A stretch of DNA of 64,000 bases from Solimonas sp. (lineage in GTDB: Bacteria; Pseudomonadota; Gammaproteobacteria; Nevskiales; Nevskiaceae): NCBI GenBank assembly GCA_030149365.1, contig JASBRP010000026.1, positions 156,832 through 220,831 on the forward strand. The letters run 5' to 3'. Of the stretch, positions 55,021-62,926 are shown one piece after another. Position numbers and translations under genes: made by a program. Each line of letters opens with the position of its first letter. Positions within the stretch are counted from its first letter, which is position 1. The notes beneath the pieces were generated by a model, which saw nothing but the letters and a program-made list of their open reading frames with translations, was not told the origin of the DNA and made no database searches.

Positions 55021-55140
55021 TCATCAAAAGCCCCTGCGGGACTTTTGATGCTCCTACCGGGATTGTCAGGCACATCCATGTGCCTGACCCCTCGGCGGGG
55101 CCGAGGGGCTGCTGGCGCTGCGCGCCAGCGCGCCGGATTG
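55021..55140. repeat. Chain of hairpins beside tRNA-Glu
   Basis: Four consecutive perfect hairpins: CATCAAAAG / CTTTTGATG (55022-55050), GTCAGGCACA / TGTGCCTGAC (55065-55088), CCCCTCGGC / GCCGAGGGG (55088-55108) and CTGGCGC / GCGCCAG (55112-55128). No protein gene is seen in 54878-55241. It may be a structured RNA, a repeat array or debris of an integration site. Confidence 0.6.
55050..55064 (-). repeat. Duplicated 3' end of tRNA-Glu
   Basis: GCTCCTACCGGGATT on the plus strand is identical over 15 bases to 55242-55256, the acceptor and T-arm 3' strand of the tRNA. It has no CCA, and no other tRNA parts precede it. On its far side lies a hairpin with A/T arms, as also occurs at the true tRNA end. 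Confidence 0.75.
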
Positions 55141-55185
55141 CTCCTGGCAATATCCGGTCGAACCTGCGGTTCTCATCCCGGTGTC

Positions 55186-55243
55186 GCGCCAAACAAGCAA
55201 TAAAAAAGCCCCTTGCGGGGCTGTTTTATTGCTTGTTTGGCGC
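55186..55243 (-). terminator. 58-bp palindromic terminator of tRNA-Glu
   Basis: Near-perfect inverted repeat with arms beginning GCGCCAAACAAGCAATAAAA and mirrored at the other end, enclosing AGCCCC-TTGC-GGGGCT. It overlaps the tRNA CCA end; the inner hairpin is followed on the minus strand by TTTTTTA. Confidence 0.85.
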
Positions 55244-55313
55244 TCCTACCGGGATTCGAACCCGGGTTTAAGCCTTGAGAGGGCTCCGTCCTAGGCCTCT
55301 AGACGATAGGAGC
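55238..55313 (-). tRNA. gltT: tRNA-Glu (anticodon CTC)
   Basis: A 76-nt cloverleaf with encoded CCA at 55238-55240. Acceptor GCTCCTA pairs with TAGGAGC, T-arm is CCGGGTTCGAATCCCGG, and the anticodon stem GAGCC / GGCTT encloses CT-CTC-AA. The CTAGAGGCCTAGG D-arm is typical of Glu tRNA. It decodes GAG. The symbol is used as a general tRNA-Glu label only. Confidence 0.95.
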
Positions 55314-55340
55314 ATGTTTCAGGCGACAACAAGGGCGCGT

Positions 55341-55368
55341 ATTATACGCAGCGTTTCGCGCCTCTCAA
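55341..55368 (-). promoter_or_regulatory. Promoter of tRNA-Glu
   Basis: On the minus strand TTGAGA (55363-55368), 16-bp spacer, TATAAT (55341-55346), followed by the GC-rich discriminator ACGCGCCC, a feature of growth-rate and ppGpp-controlled stable RNA promoters. Predicted start about 55334, 21 bases before the tRNA. GCGTATTATACGC is also self-complementary, so the same spot could help the divergent pcnB. Confidence 0.85.
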
Positions 55369-55404
55369 GGCCCTGATCAAAAAAAACATTAGCAGGTACC
55401 CACC

Positions 55405-56697
55405 ATCGAACCCCAGCGCATTCCCCGCGCGGAGCATCCCATCTCCCGCTCGCAGCTCTCCAGCGCGGCGCTCAAGACGCTCTACACCCTGAAGGACGCC
55501 GGCTACGAGGCCTATGTGGTCGGCGGCGGCGTGCGCGACCTGCTCGCCGGCATCGAGCCCAAGGACTTCGACATTGCGACCAACGCCCACCCGGAGCAGA
55601 TCCGGCAGGTGTTCCGCAGCTGTCGCCTAGTGGGCCGCCGCTTCCTGATCGCCCATGTGCGCTTCGGTGACGAAATCCTGGAGGTGACCACGTTCCGGGG
55701 TCCCATCACGGATTTGCACGAGCGCGACGAGACTGGCCGCATCCTGTCGGACAACGAGTACGGCAACCTGGAGCAGGACGCCTTCCGCCGCTACTTCACC
55801 GTCAATGCGTTGTACTACGACATCCGTGACTTCTCGATCGTGGACTTCGCCGGCGGCCTGCAGGACTGCAAGGACGGCGTGATCCGCCTGATCGGCGACC
55901 CGGAGCTGCGTTACCGCGAGGACCCGGTGCGCATGCTGCGCGCGGTCCGCATCGCCAACAAGCTGAAGTACCGCATCGAGCCGGCCAGCGCCGAGCCGAT
56001 CCGCCGCCTCTCTGCGCTGCTGCAGGAAATCCCGGCAGCGCGCCTGTTCGACGAAGTGCTCAAGCTGCTGCAGAGCGTCGATGGCGTGGCCAACTTCGAA
56101 GGGCTGCGTGAGCACGGCCTGTTCGGGCAGTTGTTCCCCTACACCGAGTCCATGCTGCGCTATCCGCGGGCCCTGGATTTCGTGAAGCGTGCCCTGGGCA
56201 ACACGGCCGAGCGCGTGCGCACCGACATGCCGGTGAGCCCGGCCTTTCTCTATGCCGCGCTGCTGTGGCCGGCAGTGGCGGCCCAGGTCAATACCCTGGT
56301 CAGCCGTGATGGCAAGCATCCCAACGTGGCCATCGCCGAGGCCTCCGAGATCGTGCTGTCGCAGGCGATCCAGCGCGTGGCGATCCCCAAGCGTTTCTCG
56401 GTGCCGATGCGCGAGATCTGGGCCATGCAGACCCGCTTCGACGGTCGCCGTGGCGGCCGTGCCCAGCGCCTGATGACCCATCCGCGCTTCCGCGCGGCTT
56501 ACGACTTCCTGCTGTTGCGCGCGGCCGTCGGTGAAGCGCCGCAGGAGCTGGCGGACTGGTGGACCGAGGCGCAGGAAGGCGCGGAGTTGCCCCCCGTGCC
56601 GGCCGACGAGGATTCGCCGGGCGATGGCAACGGCCCCAAGCGCCGTCGCCGTCGCGGTGGGCGTGGGCGCCGCCGTCCGGCAGCCTCCACGGACTGA
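55405..56697 (+). CDS. pcnB: Poly(A) polymerase I, apparently with an AUC start
   Basis: Adds poly(A) tails that mark RNA for decay. The family core (YVVGGGVRDLLAGIEPKDFDIATNA, RRFLIAHV, FRRYFTVNALYY) and a basic Arg/Gly-rich tail are present. Family similarity continues upstream of the first GTG at 55516 (ISRSQLSSAALKTLYTLKDAGYEA matches the usual PcnB N-terminus), up to an in-frame stop at 55390-55392. No ATG, GTG or TTG lies between. The best candidate start is ATC at 55405, eight bases after AGG; ATT at 55420 is second choice. E. coli pcnB is known to start at AUU. Confidence 0.85.
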   Translation: MEPQRIPRAEHPISRSQLSSAALKTLYTLKDAGYEAYVVGGGVRDLLAGIEPKDFDIATNAHPEQIRQVFRSCRLVGRRFLIAHVRFGDEILEVTTFRGPITDLHERDETGRILSDNEYGNLEQDAFRRYFTVNALYYDIRDFSIVDFAGGLQDCKDGVIRLIGDPELRYREDPVRMLRAVRIANKLKYRIEPASAEPIRRLSALLQEIPAARLFDEVLKLLQSVDGVANFEGLREHGLFGQLFPYTESMLRYPRALDFVKRALGNTAERVRTDMPVSPAFLYAALLWPAVAAQVNTLVSRDGKHPNVAIAEASEIVLSQAIQRVAIPKRFSVPMREIWAMQTRFDGRRGGRAQRLMTHPRFRAAYDFLLLRAAVGEAPQELADWWTEAQEGAELPPVPADEDSPGDGNGPKRRRRRGGRGRRRPAASTD

Positions 56698-57170
56698 TGC
56701 CGCTCGCCTATATCGGCCTGGGCGCCAATCTCGGCCAACCGGCCGAGCAGGTCCTGCAGGCCCTGGCGGGCCTCGGCAACTGTGGCTGTGTGCTGGCGCA
56801 ATCGCCCCTGTACCGCACGGCGCCGCTGGGCGAGCCGGGGCAACCGGACTACTGCAATGCGGCCTGCGTGATCGATACCGCGCTGACGCCCCAACAACTC
56901 ATGGGCCGCCTGCTGGACCTGGAACGCTCGGCGGGCCGGGTGCGCGACGGCCGGCGCTGGGCGGCGCGGCGCCTCGACCTGGACCTGCTGCACTATGAAG
57001 GCGTGACGCTGGATTCGCCGGAACTGCGCCTGCCGCATCCCCAGATCGGGCTACGCAATTTCGTGTTGGCGCCACTGGCCGACGTGGCGCCCGACCTGGA
57101 GATTCCCGGCGTCGGCCGCGTGGCCGAGGCTGCACAGGCGTTGGGCCGGGCCGGCCTGCAGCCCTGGTAG
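56697..57170 (+). CDS. folK: 2-amino-4-hydroxy-6-hydroxymethyldihydropteridine diphosphokinase
   Basis: Pyrophosphorylates hydroxymethyl-dihydropterin in folate synthesis. The 157 residues show AYIGLGANLGQP, the catalytic loop RDGRRWAARRLDLDLL and LRLPHPQIGLRNFVLAPL. The ATG overlaps the pcnB stop by one base (TGATG), the usual pcnB-folK pairing. Followed by the deoxynucleoside kinase gene. Confidence 0.95.
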   Translation: MPLAYIGLGANLGQPAEQVLQALAGLGNCGCVLAQSPLYRTAPLGEPGQPDYCNAACVIDTALTPQQLMGRLLDLERSAGRVRDGRRWAARRLDLDLLHYEGVTLDSPELRLPHPQIGLRNFVLAPLADVAPDLEIPGVGRVAEAAQALGRAGLQPW

Positions 57171-57177
57171 CAGCCTG

Positions 57178-57807
57178 ATGAACTACTACGCCATCGAAGG
57201 CCCCATCGGTGCGGGCAAGAGCACGCTTGCGCGCCTGCTGGCGGCGGAGCTCGGCTACGAGCTGCTGCTGGAGCGCCCTGAGGACAACCCCTTCCTGCCG
57301 CGCTTCTACCGCGACCCGGCCAGCGGCGCGCTGCCGGCGCAACTGGCCTTCCTGCTGCAGCGGGCGGGGCAGGCCGAACAACTGCAGCAGCCGGATCTGT
57401 TTGCGCGGGGCTGCGTGGCGGACTTCCTGTTCGACAAGGACCGGCTGTTCGCCGAGCTGACGCTGGAGCACGCCGACTTCGAGCTGTACCTGAAGGTGTT
57501 CGAGCGCCTGGCCTGGAACGTGCCGCCGCCGAAGCGGGTGATCCACCTCACCGCGCCGCCGGAGCTGCTGCTGGAGCGCATCGCCCGGCGCGGACGCGAG
57601 TACGAGGTGTCGATCGAGGCGGACTACCTTCTGCGTCTATCTGCGGCCTACCGCCGTTATTTCAGCCAATACGCACCGGCCCCGGTCATCGAAGTGGACA
57701 CGGCACGCTTCGATTTCCTGCATTCCCGGGCGGACTTTTGCGAACTTCTGTCAGCTTTGGGCGAGGACGGCGACGGGCTGCGATTGCCGCGGGACCATTT
57801 GCTATAG
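57178..57807 (+). CDS. Deoxynucleoside kinase-like protein
   Basis: A 209-residue P-loop kinase: Walker A EGPIGAGKST (7-16), the LERPEDNPFLPRFYRD substrate-binding segment, DRLFAELTL and the lid RIARRGREYEVSIEADYLLRL. It belongs to the dNK/dGK group that phosphorylates deoxynucleosides. It is commonly found between folK and panB in gammaproteobacteria; the reason is not clear. ATG at 57178, 7 bp after folK. Confidence 0.9.
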   Translation: MNYYAIEGPIGAGKSTLARLLAAELGYELLLERPEDNPFLPRFYRDPASGALPAQLAFLLQRAGQAEQLQQPDLFARGCVADFLFDKDRLFAELTLEHADFELYLKVFERLAWNVPPPKRVIHLTAPPELLLERIARRGREYEVSIEADYLLRLSAAYRRYFSQYAPAPVIEVDTARFDFLHSRADFCELLSALGEDGDGLRLPRDHLL

Positions 57808-57808
57808 T
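57800..57808 (+). promoter_or_regulatory. Extended -10 promoter of panB
   Basis: TG-C-TATAGT near the end of the kinase gene, predicting a start at about 57815. GGAG at 57829-57832 precedes the panB ATG. Confidence 0.45.
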
Positions 57809-57837
57809 CGCGCCGCTTTCGGCCCCCTGGAGCCCGT

Positions 57838-58659
57838 ATGGAACCTGCGAAGACCGTCAATATTTCCGAGTTGCGTCGCATGCGCGAGGCGGGTGAGAAG
57901 ATCGCCTGCCTGACCTGCTACGACGCCAGCTTCGCCCTGATCCAGGACCGCGCCGGCGTGGACCTGATCCTGGTCGGTGACTCGCTGGGCATGGTGCTGC
58001 ATGGCGGCAATACCACCACGCCGGTAACGGTGGCGGACATCGCCTACCACTCGCGCTGCGTGGCGCCTCATCTGAAGCGCGCCTTCCTCGTTGCGGACCT
58101 GCCGTTCCTGTCCTATGCCACGCTGGAGCGTGCACTGGATGCCAGCCTGCGCCTGATGCAGGAGGGTGGCGCCAAGATGGTGAAGCTCGAAGGCGGCCGC
58201 GAGCAGGCCAGCATCGTCGAATACCTCTCCGTTCGCGGCGTGCCGGTCTGCGCCCACATTGGCCTGCGCCCGCAGTTCGTGCACAAGATGGGTGCCTTCA
58301 AGGTGCAGGGCAGGGACGAGGCAGCGGCCGAGGAAATGCTCCAGGACGCCAAGATACTGGCGGACGCCGGCGCCGACCTGCTGCTGGCCGAGTGCATCCC
58401 GGCCGAACTGGGCCGCCGTATCACCGAGGCTTCACCGGTGCCGGTGATCGGTATCGGCGCGGGGCATGATACGGACGGCCAGATCCTGGTGATGCACGAC
58501 ATCCTCAATATCTCGCCGATGGTGACGCTCGGGCGCAAGCCTCGCTTCGTCAAGAACTACATGACCGGAGGCGTCGATATCGAGGGCGCGATCCGCAATT
58601 ACGTCGCCGAGGTCAAGAGCGGCGCCTATCCCGCTCCCGAGCACTGCTTCCTGAAGTGA
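57838..58659 (+). CDS. panB: 3-methyl-2-oxobutanoate hydroxymethyltransferase
   Basis: First step of pantothenate synthesis (ketoisovalerate to ketopantoate). The 273 residues hold the Mg2+/substrate residues in DLILVGDSLGMVLHG, VKLEGG, and AECIPAEL with catalytic Glu. Mg2+-coordinating Asp residues are at LVGDSLG and the YDASFAL N-terminal loop. Overlaps panC by 4 bp. Supplies, with the ilv genes in the same window, a pathway from valine precursors to CoA. Confidence 0.96.
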   Translation: MEPAKTVNISELRRMREAGEKIACLTCYDASFALIQDRAGVDLILVGDSLGMVLHGGNTTTPVTVADIAYHSRCVAPHLKRAFLVADLPFLSYATLERALDASLRLMQEGGAKMVKLEGGREQASIVEYLSVRGVPVCAHIGLRPQFVHKMGAFKVQGRDEAAAEEMLQDAKILADAGADLLLAECIPAELGRRITEASPVPVIGIGAGHDTDGQILVMHDILNISPMVTLGRKPRFVKNYMTGGVDIEGAIRNYVAEVKSGAYPAPEHCFLK

Positions 58660-59501
58660 AGACCGTCCGCACCGTCGCCGAGCTGCGCGCCCAGGTTTCC
58701 GAGTGGCGCCGTGCCGGCCAGCGCGTCGCCTTCGCGCCGACCATGGGCAACCTCCACGCGGGTCACCTGAAGCTGATCGCGGGTGGCCACAAGCTGGCCG
58801 ACCGGGTCGTGTCCAGTGTCTTCGTCAATCCGCTGCAGTTCGGGCCGACCGAGGATTTCGGGCGCTACCCGCGCACCCTGCCGGACGATCAGCAGCGGCT
58901 GGAGTCTGTGAACTGCGACCTGCTGTTCGCGCCCACGGTCGATGAGATGTACCCGAACGGCCGCGAGCACCTGTGCCAGGTGTCGCTGCCACACTACTCG
59001 ACGATCCTGGAGGGGCATTTCCGCCCCGGCCATTTCGACGGCGTGACCACGGTGGTCAATATCCTGTTCAACCAGGTCCAGCCCGACGTGGCCCTGTTCG
59101 GCGAGAAGGACTACCAGCAGTTGCTGGTGATCCGGCGCATGGTGTCGGACCTGCACCTGCCGATCGAGATTGTCGGCGTGCCCACCGAGCGCGAGACGGA
59201 CGGCCTGGCAATGTCCTCGCGAAATCAATACCTTGCCGCCGATGAGCGGCGTACTGCCGCCCAAATTCATGCCACGCTGACCGAAATCGGCGATGCCATC
59301 CGCGCGGGACGGCGCGATTTCGGCGAACTTTGCGGCCAGGGACTGCAGCGCCTGCTGGCCGCCGGCTTCCAGCCGCAATACCTGGAAGTCCGCAATCCCC
59401 AGCTCGATCCGCCGGGCGCCCAGGACGACGCGTTTGTCGTGCTGCTGGCCGCATTTCTCGGCAAGACCCGCCTCATCGACAATCTCGTCGTGAAGCTTTG
59501 A
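58656..59501 (+). CDS. panC: Pantothenate synthetase
   Basis: ATP-dependent joining of pantoate and beta-alanine. The 281 residues have the class I nucleotidyl-transfer motifs PTMGNLHAGHLKLI (HxGH) and the KMSKS-like MSSRNQYL, plus GEKDYQQLLVIRRMV. GTG start overlapping the panB TGA (GTGA). Forms an operon with panB; panD follows after 158 bp and two repeats. Confidence 0.96.
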   Translation: MKTVRTVAELRAQVSEWRRAGQRVAFAPTMGNLHAGHLKLIAGGHKLADRVVSSVFVNPLQFGPTEDFGRYPRTLPDDQQRLESVNCDLLFAPTVDEMYPNGREHLCQVSLPHYSTILEGHFRPGHFDGVTTVVNILFNQVQPDVALFGEKDYQQLLVIRRMVSDLHLPIEIVGVPTERETDGLAMSSRNQYLAADERRTAAQIHATLTEIGDAIRAGRRDFGELCGQGLQRLLAAGFQPQYLEVRNPQLDPPGAQDDAFVVLLAAFLGKTRLIDNLVVKL

Positions 59502-59564
59502 TGAACGATCGGAATCGGGTAAACTGAGCTGCCGCTTGTGACTCAGGTCTCAAGCCCGGGCGTA

Positions 59565-59581
59565 TGTCTTAGTGGGCCGCC
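59565..59581 (+). repeat. Repeat 1 of the TGTCTTAG motif
   Basis: TGTCTTAGTGGGCCGCC. Matches 59612-59628 at 16 of 17 positions (first 15 bases ATGTCTTAGTGGGCC identical), 47 bp apart, upstream of panD. A relative occurs upstream of pgi (60759-60774). Confidence 0.7.
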
Positions 59582-59611
59582 CGTTTCGACCCAAACCGCG
59601 TATCAGGTGCA

Positions 59612-59628
59612 TGTCTTAGTGGGCCACC
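59612..59628 (+). repeat. Repeat 2 of the TGTCTTAG motif
   Basis: TGTCTTAGTGGGCCACC, about 32 bp before the panD ATG. Possible operator or element of the 5' untranslated RNA of panD. Confidence 0.7.
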
Positions 59629-59659
59629 GGATGCGCAGACCCTTCAGAGGACATACGCC

Positions 59660-60043
59660 ATGCATCTCCATATGCTCAAGTGCAAGCTGCACCGCGCGCG
59701 CGTGACGCACGCCGAGCTGGACTACGACGGTTCCTGCGCCATCGACGGCAAGCTGCTCGATCTCGCCAACATCCTCGAGTTCGAGAAAATCGACATCTAC
59801 AACATCACCAATGGCGAGCGCTTCACCACCTACGCCATCCGCGCCGAGGAAGGCTCGGGCATCATCTCGGTCAATGGCGCCGCGGCCCACAAGGCTCGCG
59901 TCGGTGATCGCGTGATCATCGCCGCCTACGCCCAGATGGACGAGGCCGCCGCCCGGCAGCTCAAGCCGCGCCTGGTCTACCTCGACGAGGAAAACCGCGT
60001 GGTGCGCACCGCCAACACCATTCCCGTCCAGATGGCCGCGTAA
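59660..60043 (+). CDS. panD: Aspartate 1-decarboxylase proenzyme
   Basis: Makes beta-alanine for pantothenate. The 127-residue proenzyme self-cleaves at Gly-Ser in [10 protein letters not shown] (Ser at about 25) to make the pyruvoyl cofactor. Other motifs: [14 protein letters not shown] at the start and [15 protein letters not shown] at 59660 with AGAGGA upstream. Separate terminator follows at 60063. Confidence 0.96.
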   Translation: MHLHMLKCKLHRARVTHAELDYDGSCAIDGKLLDLANILEFEKIDIYNITNGERFTTYAIRAEEGSGIISVNGAAAHKARVGDRVIIAAYAQMDEAAARQLKPRLVYLDEENRVVRTANTIPVQMAA

Positions 60044-60062
60044 GCGCCTTCCGGTTCGAAAA

Positions 60063-60084
60063 GACGCCCGCGCAAGCGGGCGTC
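60063..60084 (+). terminator. Terminator of panD
   Basis: GACGCCCGC / GCGGGCGTC stem with GCAA loop, followed by GTCGTTTC; the T-run is short. Confidence 0.7.
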
Positions 60085-60104
60085 GTCGTTTCAGGCATCC
60101 CGAC

Positions 60105-60719
60105 ATGTCCAATACCAAGGCCTGGTTCCCCACGCTGATCTACCACGCGCCGCTGCAGCGCGAGGGCCTGCGCGCGTTCAACAACGAGCTGCTGCGCGAG
60201 GCGGGCCAGATTCGCGACTACGACGAGGCCGGGCGGCGCTGGTCGGAGAAAAGCTATCCGGGCGGCTACACCAGCTACGGCTCGCTGGACCGGCTGCACC
60301 AGTTCTCGTCCAGCTTCGATGCCCTGCGACGGTCGGTGGACCGCCATGTGCGCGCCTATGCGCGCAAGCTGGAGTGGGACCTGCGCGGCGGTCGCCTGGC
60401 GATGAGCGACTGCTGGCTCAACATCATGCCCCGCGGCTGCGCCCACAGCTTCCACCTGCATCCGCACGCGGTAATCAGCGGCACCTATTACCTGCGCGTA
60501 CCGCGCGGGGCGCCGGGGCTCAAGTTCGAGGATCCGCGCCTGTCGCGGATGATGGCGGCGCCGATGCGCAAGGCCGGCAGTGCCGGGCAGGCCCACATCG
60601 TCTACCCGGCCAAGGCCGGCAGCCTGATCCTGTTCGAAAGCTGGCTGCGGCACGAGGTGCCCCCCAATCCGGTGGACGAGGAGCGGGTGAGCGTCAGCTT
60701 CAACTATCACTGGAACTGA
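60105..60719 (+). CDS. 2OG-Fe(II) oxygenase family protein (TIGR02466-like)
   Basis: A 204-residue predicted 2-oxoglutarate dioxygenase. The pattern W-L-N-I-M-P-R-G-C-A-H-S-F-H-L-H-P-H with further His in WLRHEVPPN and Arg in RVSVSFNYHW gives a plausible HxD/E...H iron site and the terminal S-x-S-F-N motif. Substrate unknown. ATG at 60105, 20 bp after the panD terminator. Cytosolic. Separate gene or co-transcribed by read-through. Confidence 0.85.
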   Translation: MSNTKAWFPTLIYHAPLQREGLRAFNNELLREAGQIRDYDEAGRRWSEKSYPGGYTSYGSLDRLHQFSSSFDALRRSVDRHVRAYARKLEWDLRGGRLAMSDCWLNIMPRGCAHSFHLHPHAVISGTYYLRVPRGAPGLKFEDPRLSRMMAAPMRKAGSAGQAHIVYPAKAGSLILFESWLRHEVPPNPVDEERVSVSFNYHWN

Positions 60720-60758
60720 TTTTCCAGCGAGTTCAGGGGCGATTCAGCCGGCCCATGT

Positions 60759-60774
60759 TGTCTTAGCGGCCACC
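60759..60774 (+). repeat. Third TGTCTTAG-type repeat before pgi
   Basis: TGTCTTAGCGGCCACC, like the two panD repeats with one base fewer in the middle. It lies about 80 bp before the chosen pgi start. Confidence 0.55.
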
Positions 60775-60854
60775 ATCGCACGGGGGGCTGGGTCGTGAAT
60801 TACACTGTCGTCAAACGAAGCGTATCGACCGCCACCAGAAGCGTAACGCCCCCG

Positions 60855-62498
60855 ATGACGACTGCCCTGATCCAAACCCCGGCCTGGCGCCGGCTGCAAA
60901 ACCATGCGCAGGCCATGAAGGCCCGGCGCATCACGGACCTGTTCGATAACCACCCGGATCGTGCCGCCGATTTCTCCGCCTCGCTCGACGGCATTCGCCT
61001 GGACTACTCCAAGCAGTTGATCGATCGCGAAGGGCTGGGTTTCCTGATGGCCCTGGCACGCCAGCAGGATCTGCCGGGCTGGATCCAGCGCATGGCGGCG
61101 GGCGAGACGCTCAATGCCACCGAAGGACGCGCTGCCGGCCACATGGCCCTGCGCGGTGCCGCCGGCAGCCGGATGGAGGTGCAGGGCGAAGACGTGATGC
61201 CGGCGGTGCACGCGGTGCGCCAGCGCATGAACGCCTTCGCCGAGCGCGTGCGCAGCGGCGAGTGGCGCGGTTACTCCGGCCAGACCATCCAGGATGTGGT
61301 CAACATCGGTATCGGCGGCTCGGATTTCGGTCCTCGCATGGTCCGGGAAGCCCTCCGTGATGAGGCTGACGGTCCCCGTATCCACTTCGTCAGCAACGTC
61401 GACGGCGCGCAGATCGGCGGCCTGCTGCGCTGGCTGGACCCGGCGCGCACGCTGTGGATCGTGACCTCCAAGACCTTCACCACGCAGGAGACGATGACCA
61501 ACGCGCATACCGCGCGTCGCTGGCTGGTGCAGCATGCCGGCGAGGAGGCCATTTCCCGTCACTTCGTGGCCGTATCGACCAGTCGCGGCGAGGTCGAGCG
61601 CTTCGGCATCGATCCGGTGAACATGTTCGAGTTCTGGGACTGGGTCGGCGGCCGCTATTCGCTGTGGTCGGCCGTGGGCCTGGCGATCCTGCTCAGCGTG
61701 GGCACGGCACGCTTCGACGCCCTGCTGGAAGGCGCGCGTGCCATGGACCAGCATTTTGTCTCGGCGCCGCTGGAGCAGAACCTGCCGGTGCTGCTGGCCA
61801 TGCTGGCGGTCTGGAACTTCAATTTCCTGAACTACGGCACCCAGGTCGTGGTGCCGTATGCGCAGCGGCTGGAGAAGTTCATCGGCTGGCTGGAGCAGCT
61901 GGAGCTGGAATCCAACGGCAAGGCTGTCACCCGCGACGGAGCCGAGGTGAACTACCGCACCTCGGTGGTGCTCTGGGGCGATGTCGGCAGCAATGCCCAG
62001 CATGCGTTCTTCCAGACCCTGCACCAGGGCCCGCGCGTGCATCCGGTGGATTTCATCCTGCCGATGCAGGGCACCCCTGGCCTGGAGGAGCACCATCGCA
62101 TCCTGGTCGCCAACTGCCTGGCGCAGAGCGCCGCCCTGATGAAGGGCAAGACCTCCGTGCAGGTGCGCGAGGAACTGCGCGCCAAGGGGCTCTCGGGCGC
62201 GGCGCTGGAAGCTGCCGTTCCGCACCGGGTCTTCTCGGGCAACCGCCCGAGCAACACGCTGCTGCTGCCGCGGCTGGATGCCTGGCATCTCGGCGCCCTG
62301 CTGGCGCTCTACGAGCACCGCACCTTCGTCGAGAGCGTGATCTGGGAGATCAATGCCTTCGACCAATGGGGCGTCGAGCTCGGCAAGCAGCTGGCACAGG
62401 ATGTCCTCAAGGCGATGGACGGTCAGGATGCCGGTCTGGATCCCTCGACCATCGCCCTGCTCGAACAGATCAGGCGGAGCAATCAAGGGCAGGCCTGA
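60855..62498 (+). CDS. pgi: Glucose-6-phosphate isomerase
   Basis: Interconverts glucose-6-phosphate and fructose-6-phosphate. The 547 residues include the family signature blocks VNIGIGGSDFGPRMVREAL, VTSKTFTTQETMTNA, and NRPSNTLLLP near the C-terminus, with the catalytic His/Lys positions intact. The ATG at 60855 (MTTALIQTPAW) matches the family start; a longer frame from GTG at 60795 has a 20-residue extension not typical of Pgi. Preceded by the third TGTCTTAG repeat. Confidence 0.95.
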   Translation: MTTALIQTPAWRRLQNHAQAMKARRITDLFDNHPDRAADFSASLDGIRLDYSKQLIDREGLGFLMALARQQDLPGWIQRMAAGETLNATEGRAAGHMALRGAAGSRMEVQGEDVMPAVHAVRQRMNAFAERVRSGEWRGYSGQTIQDVVNIGIGGSDFGPRMVREALRDEADGPRIHFVSNVDGAQIGGLLRWLDPARTLWIVTSKTFTTQETMTNAHTARRWLVQHAGEEAISRHFVAVSTSRGEVERFGIDPVNMFEFWDWVGGRYSLWSAVGLAILLSVGTARFDALLEGARAMDQHFVSAPLEQNLPVLLAMLAVWNFNFLNYGTQVVVPYAQRLEKFIGWLEQLELESNGKAVTRDGAEVNYRTSVVLWGDVGSNAQHAFFQTLHQGPRVHPVDFILPMQGTPGLEEHHRILVANCLAQSAALMKGKTSVQVREELRAKGLSGAALEAAVPHRVFSGNRPSNTLLLPRLDAWHLGALLALYEHRTFVESVIWEINAFDQWGVELGKQLAQDVLKAMDGQDAGLDPSTIALLEQIRRSNQGQA

Positions 62499-62542
62499 AC
62501 CCACCCATTCGTCCATTGGTTTCGTCGCACAAGGAGCGTGTC

Positions 62543-62926
62543 ATGAAGCAGTCCAAATCTTCTCATTTCCTGTTGGGCATCCTGTTCGCCGCGCTCGCCG
62601 TGGTCGGCATGCCGTTGCCGGCGCAGGCCGGCATCGTCGGCAGCGAGCAGCTGCTGCAGTCCGAACGCAACACGGTCAATCGCGAGCAGTTGCAGCAGTG
62701 GATGGCGCGCGACGACGTGCGCCAGCAGCTCCAGTCCCTGGGCGTGGATGCCCAGCAGGCGACCGAGCGCATCAATGCGCTGACCGAGCAGGAGTTGCAG
62801 CAGCTCGCCCAGAACATGGACGAGCAGCCGGCCGGTAGCGGCGTGATCGGGGTGATCGGCATCGTCTTCGTCGTGCTGCTGATCCTCGAGCTGGTCGGCG
62901 TGACGAACATCTTCACGGCGATCTGA
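62543..62926 (+). CDS. PA2779-family protein
   Basis: A 127-residue protein with an N-terminal signal (about 1-29), a coiled central part rich in Gln and Glu (with RNTVNREQLQQWMARDDVRQQLQSLGV and two to three helices) and a C-terminal membrane helix (VIGIVFVVLLILELVGVTNIF, about 103-123). It matches the pairing of PA2779 and PA2778 families in Pseudomonas. AAGGAG precedes the ATG. The stop overlaps the next gene. Function unknown; it may be the partner or substrate of the peptidase. Confidence 0.85.
   Translation: MKQSKSSHFLLGILFAALAVVGMPLPAQAGIVGSEQLLQSERNTVNREQLQQWMARDDVRQQLQSLGVDAQQATERINALTEQELQQLAQNMDEQPAGSGVIGVIGIVFVVLLILELVGVTNIFTAI

Noticed and set aside
55516..56697. GTG at 55516 as pcnB start
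   Set aside because: It would remove the conserved N-terminal residues and cut into the V-G-G-G-V-R-D nucleotide-binding motif.
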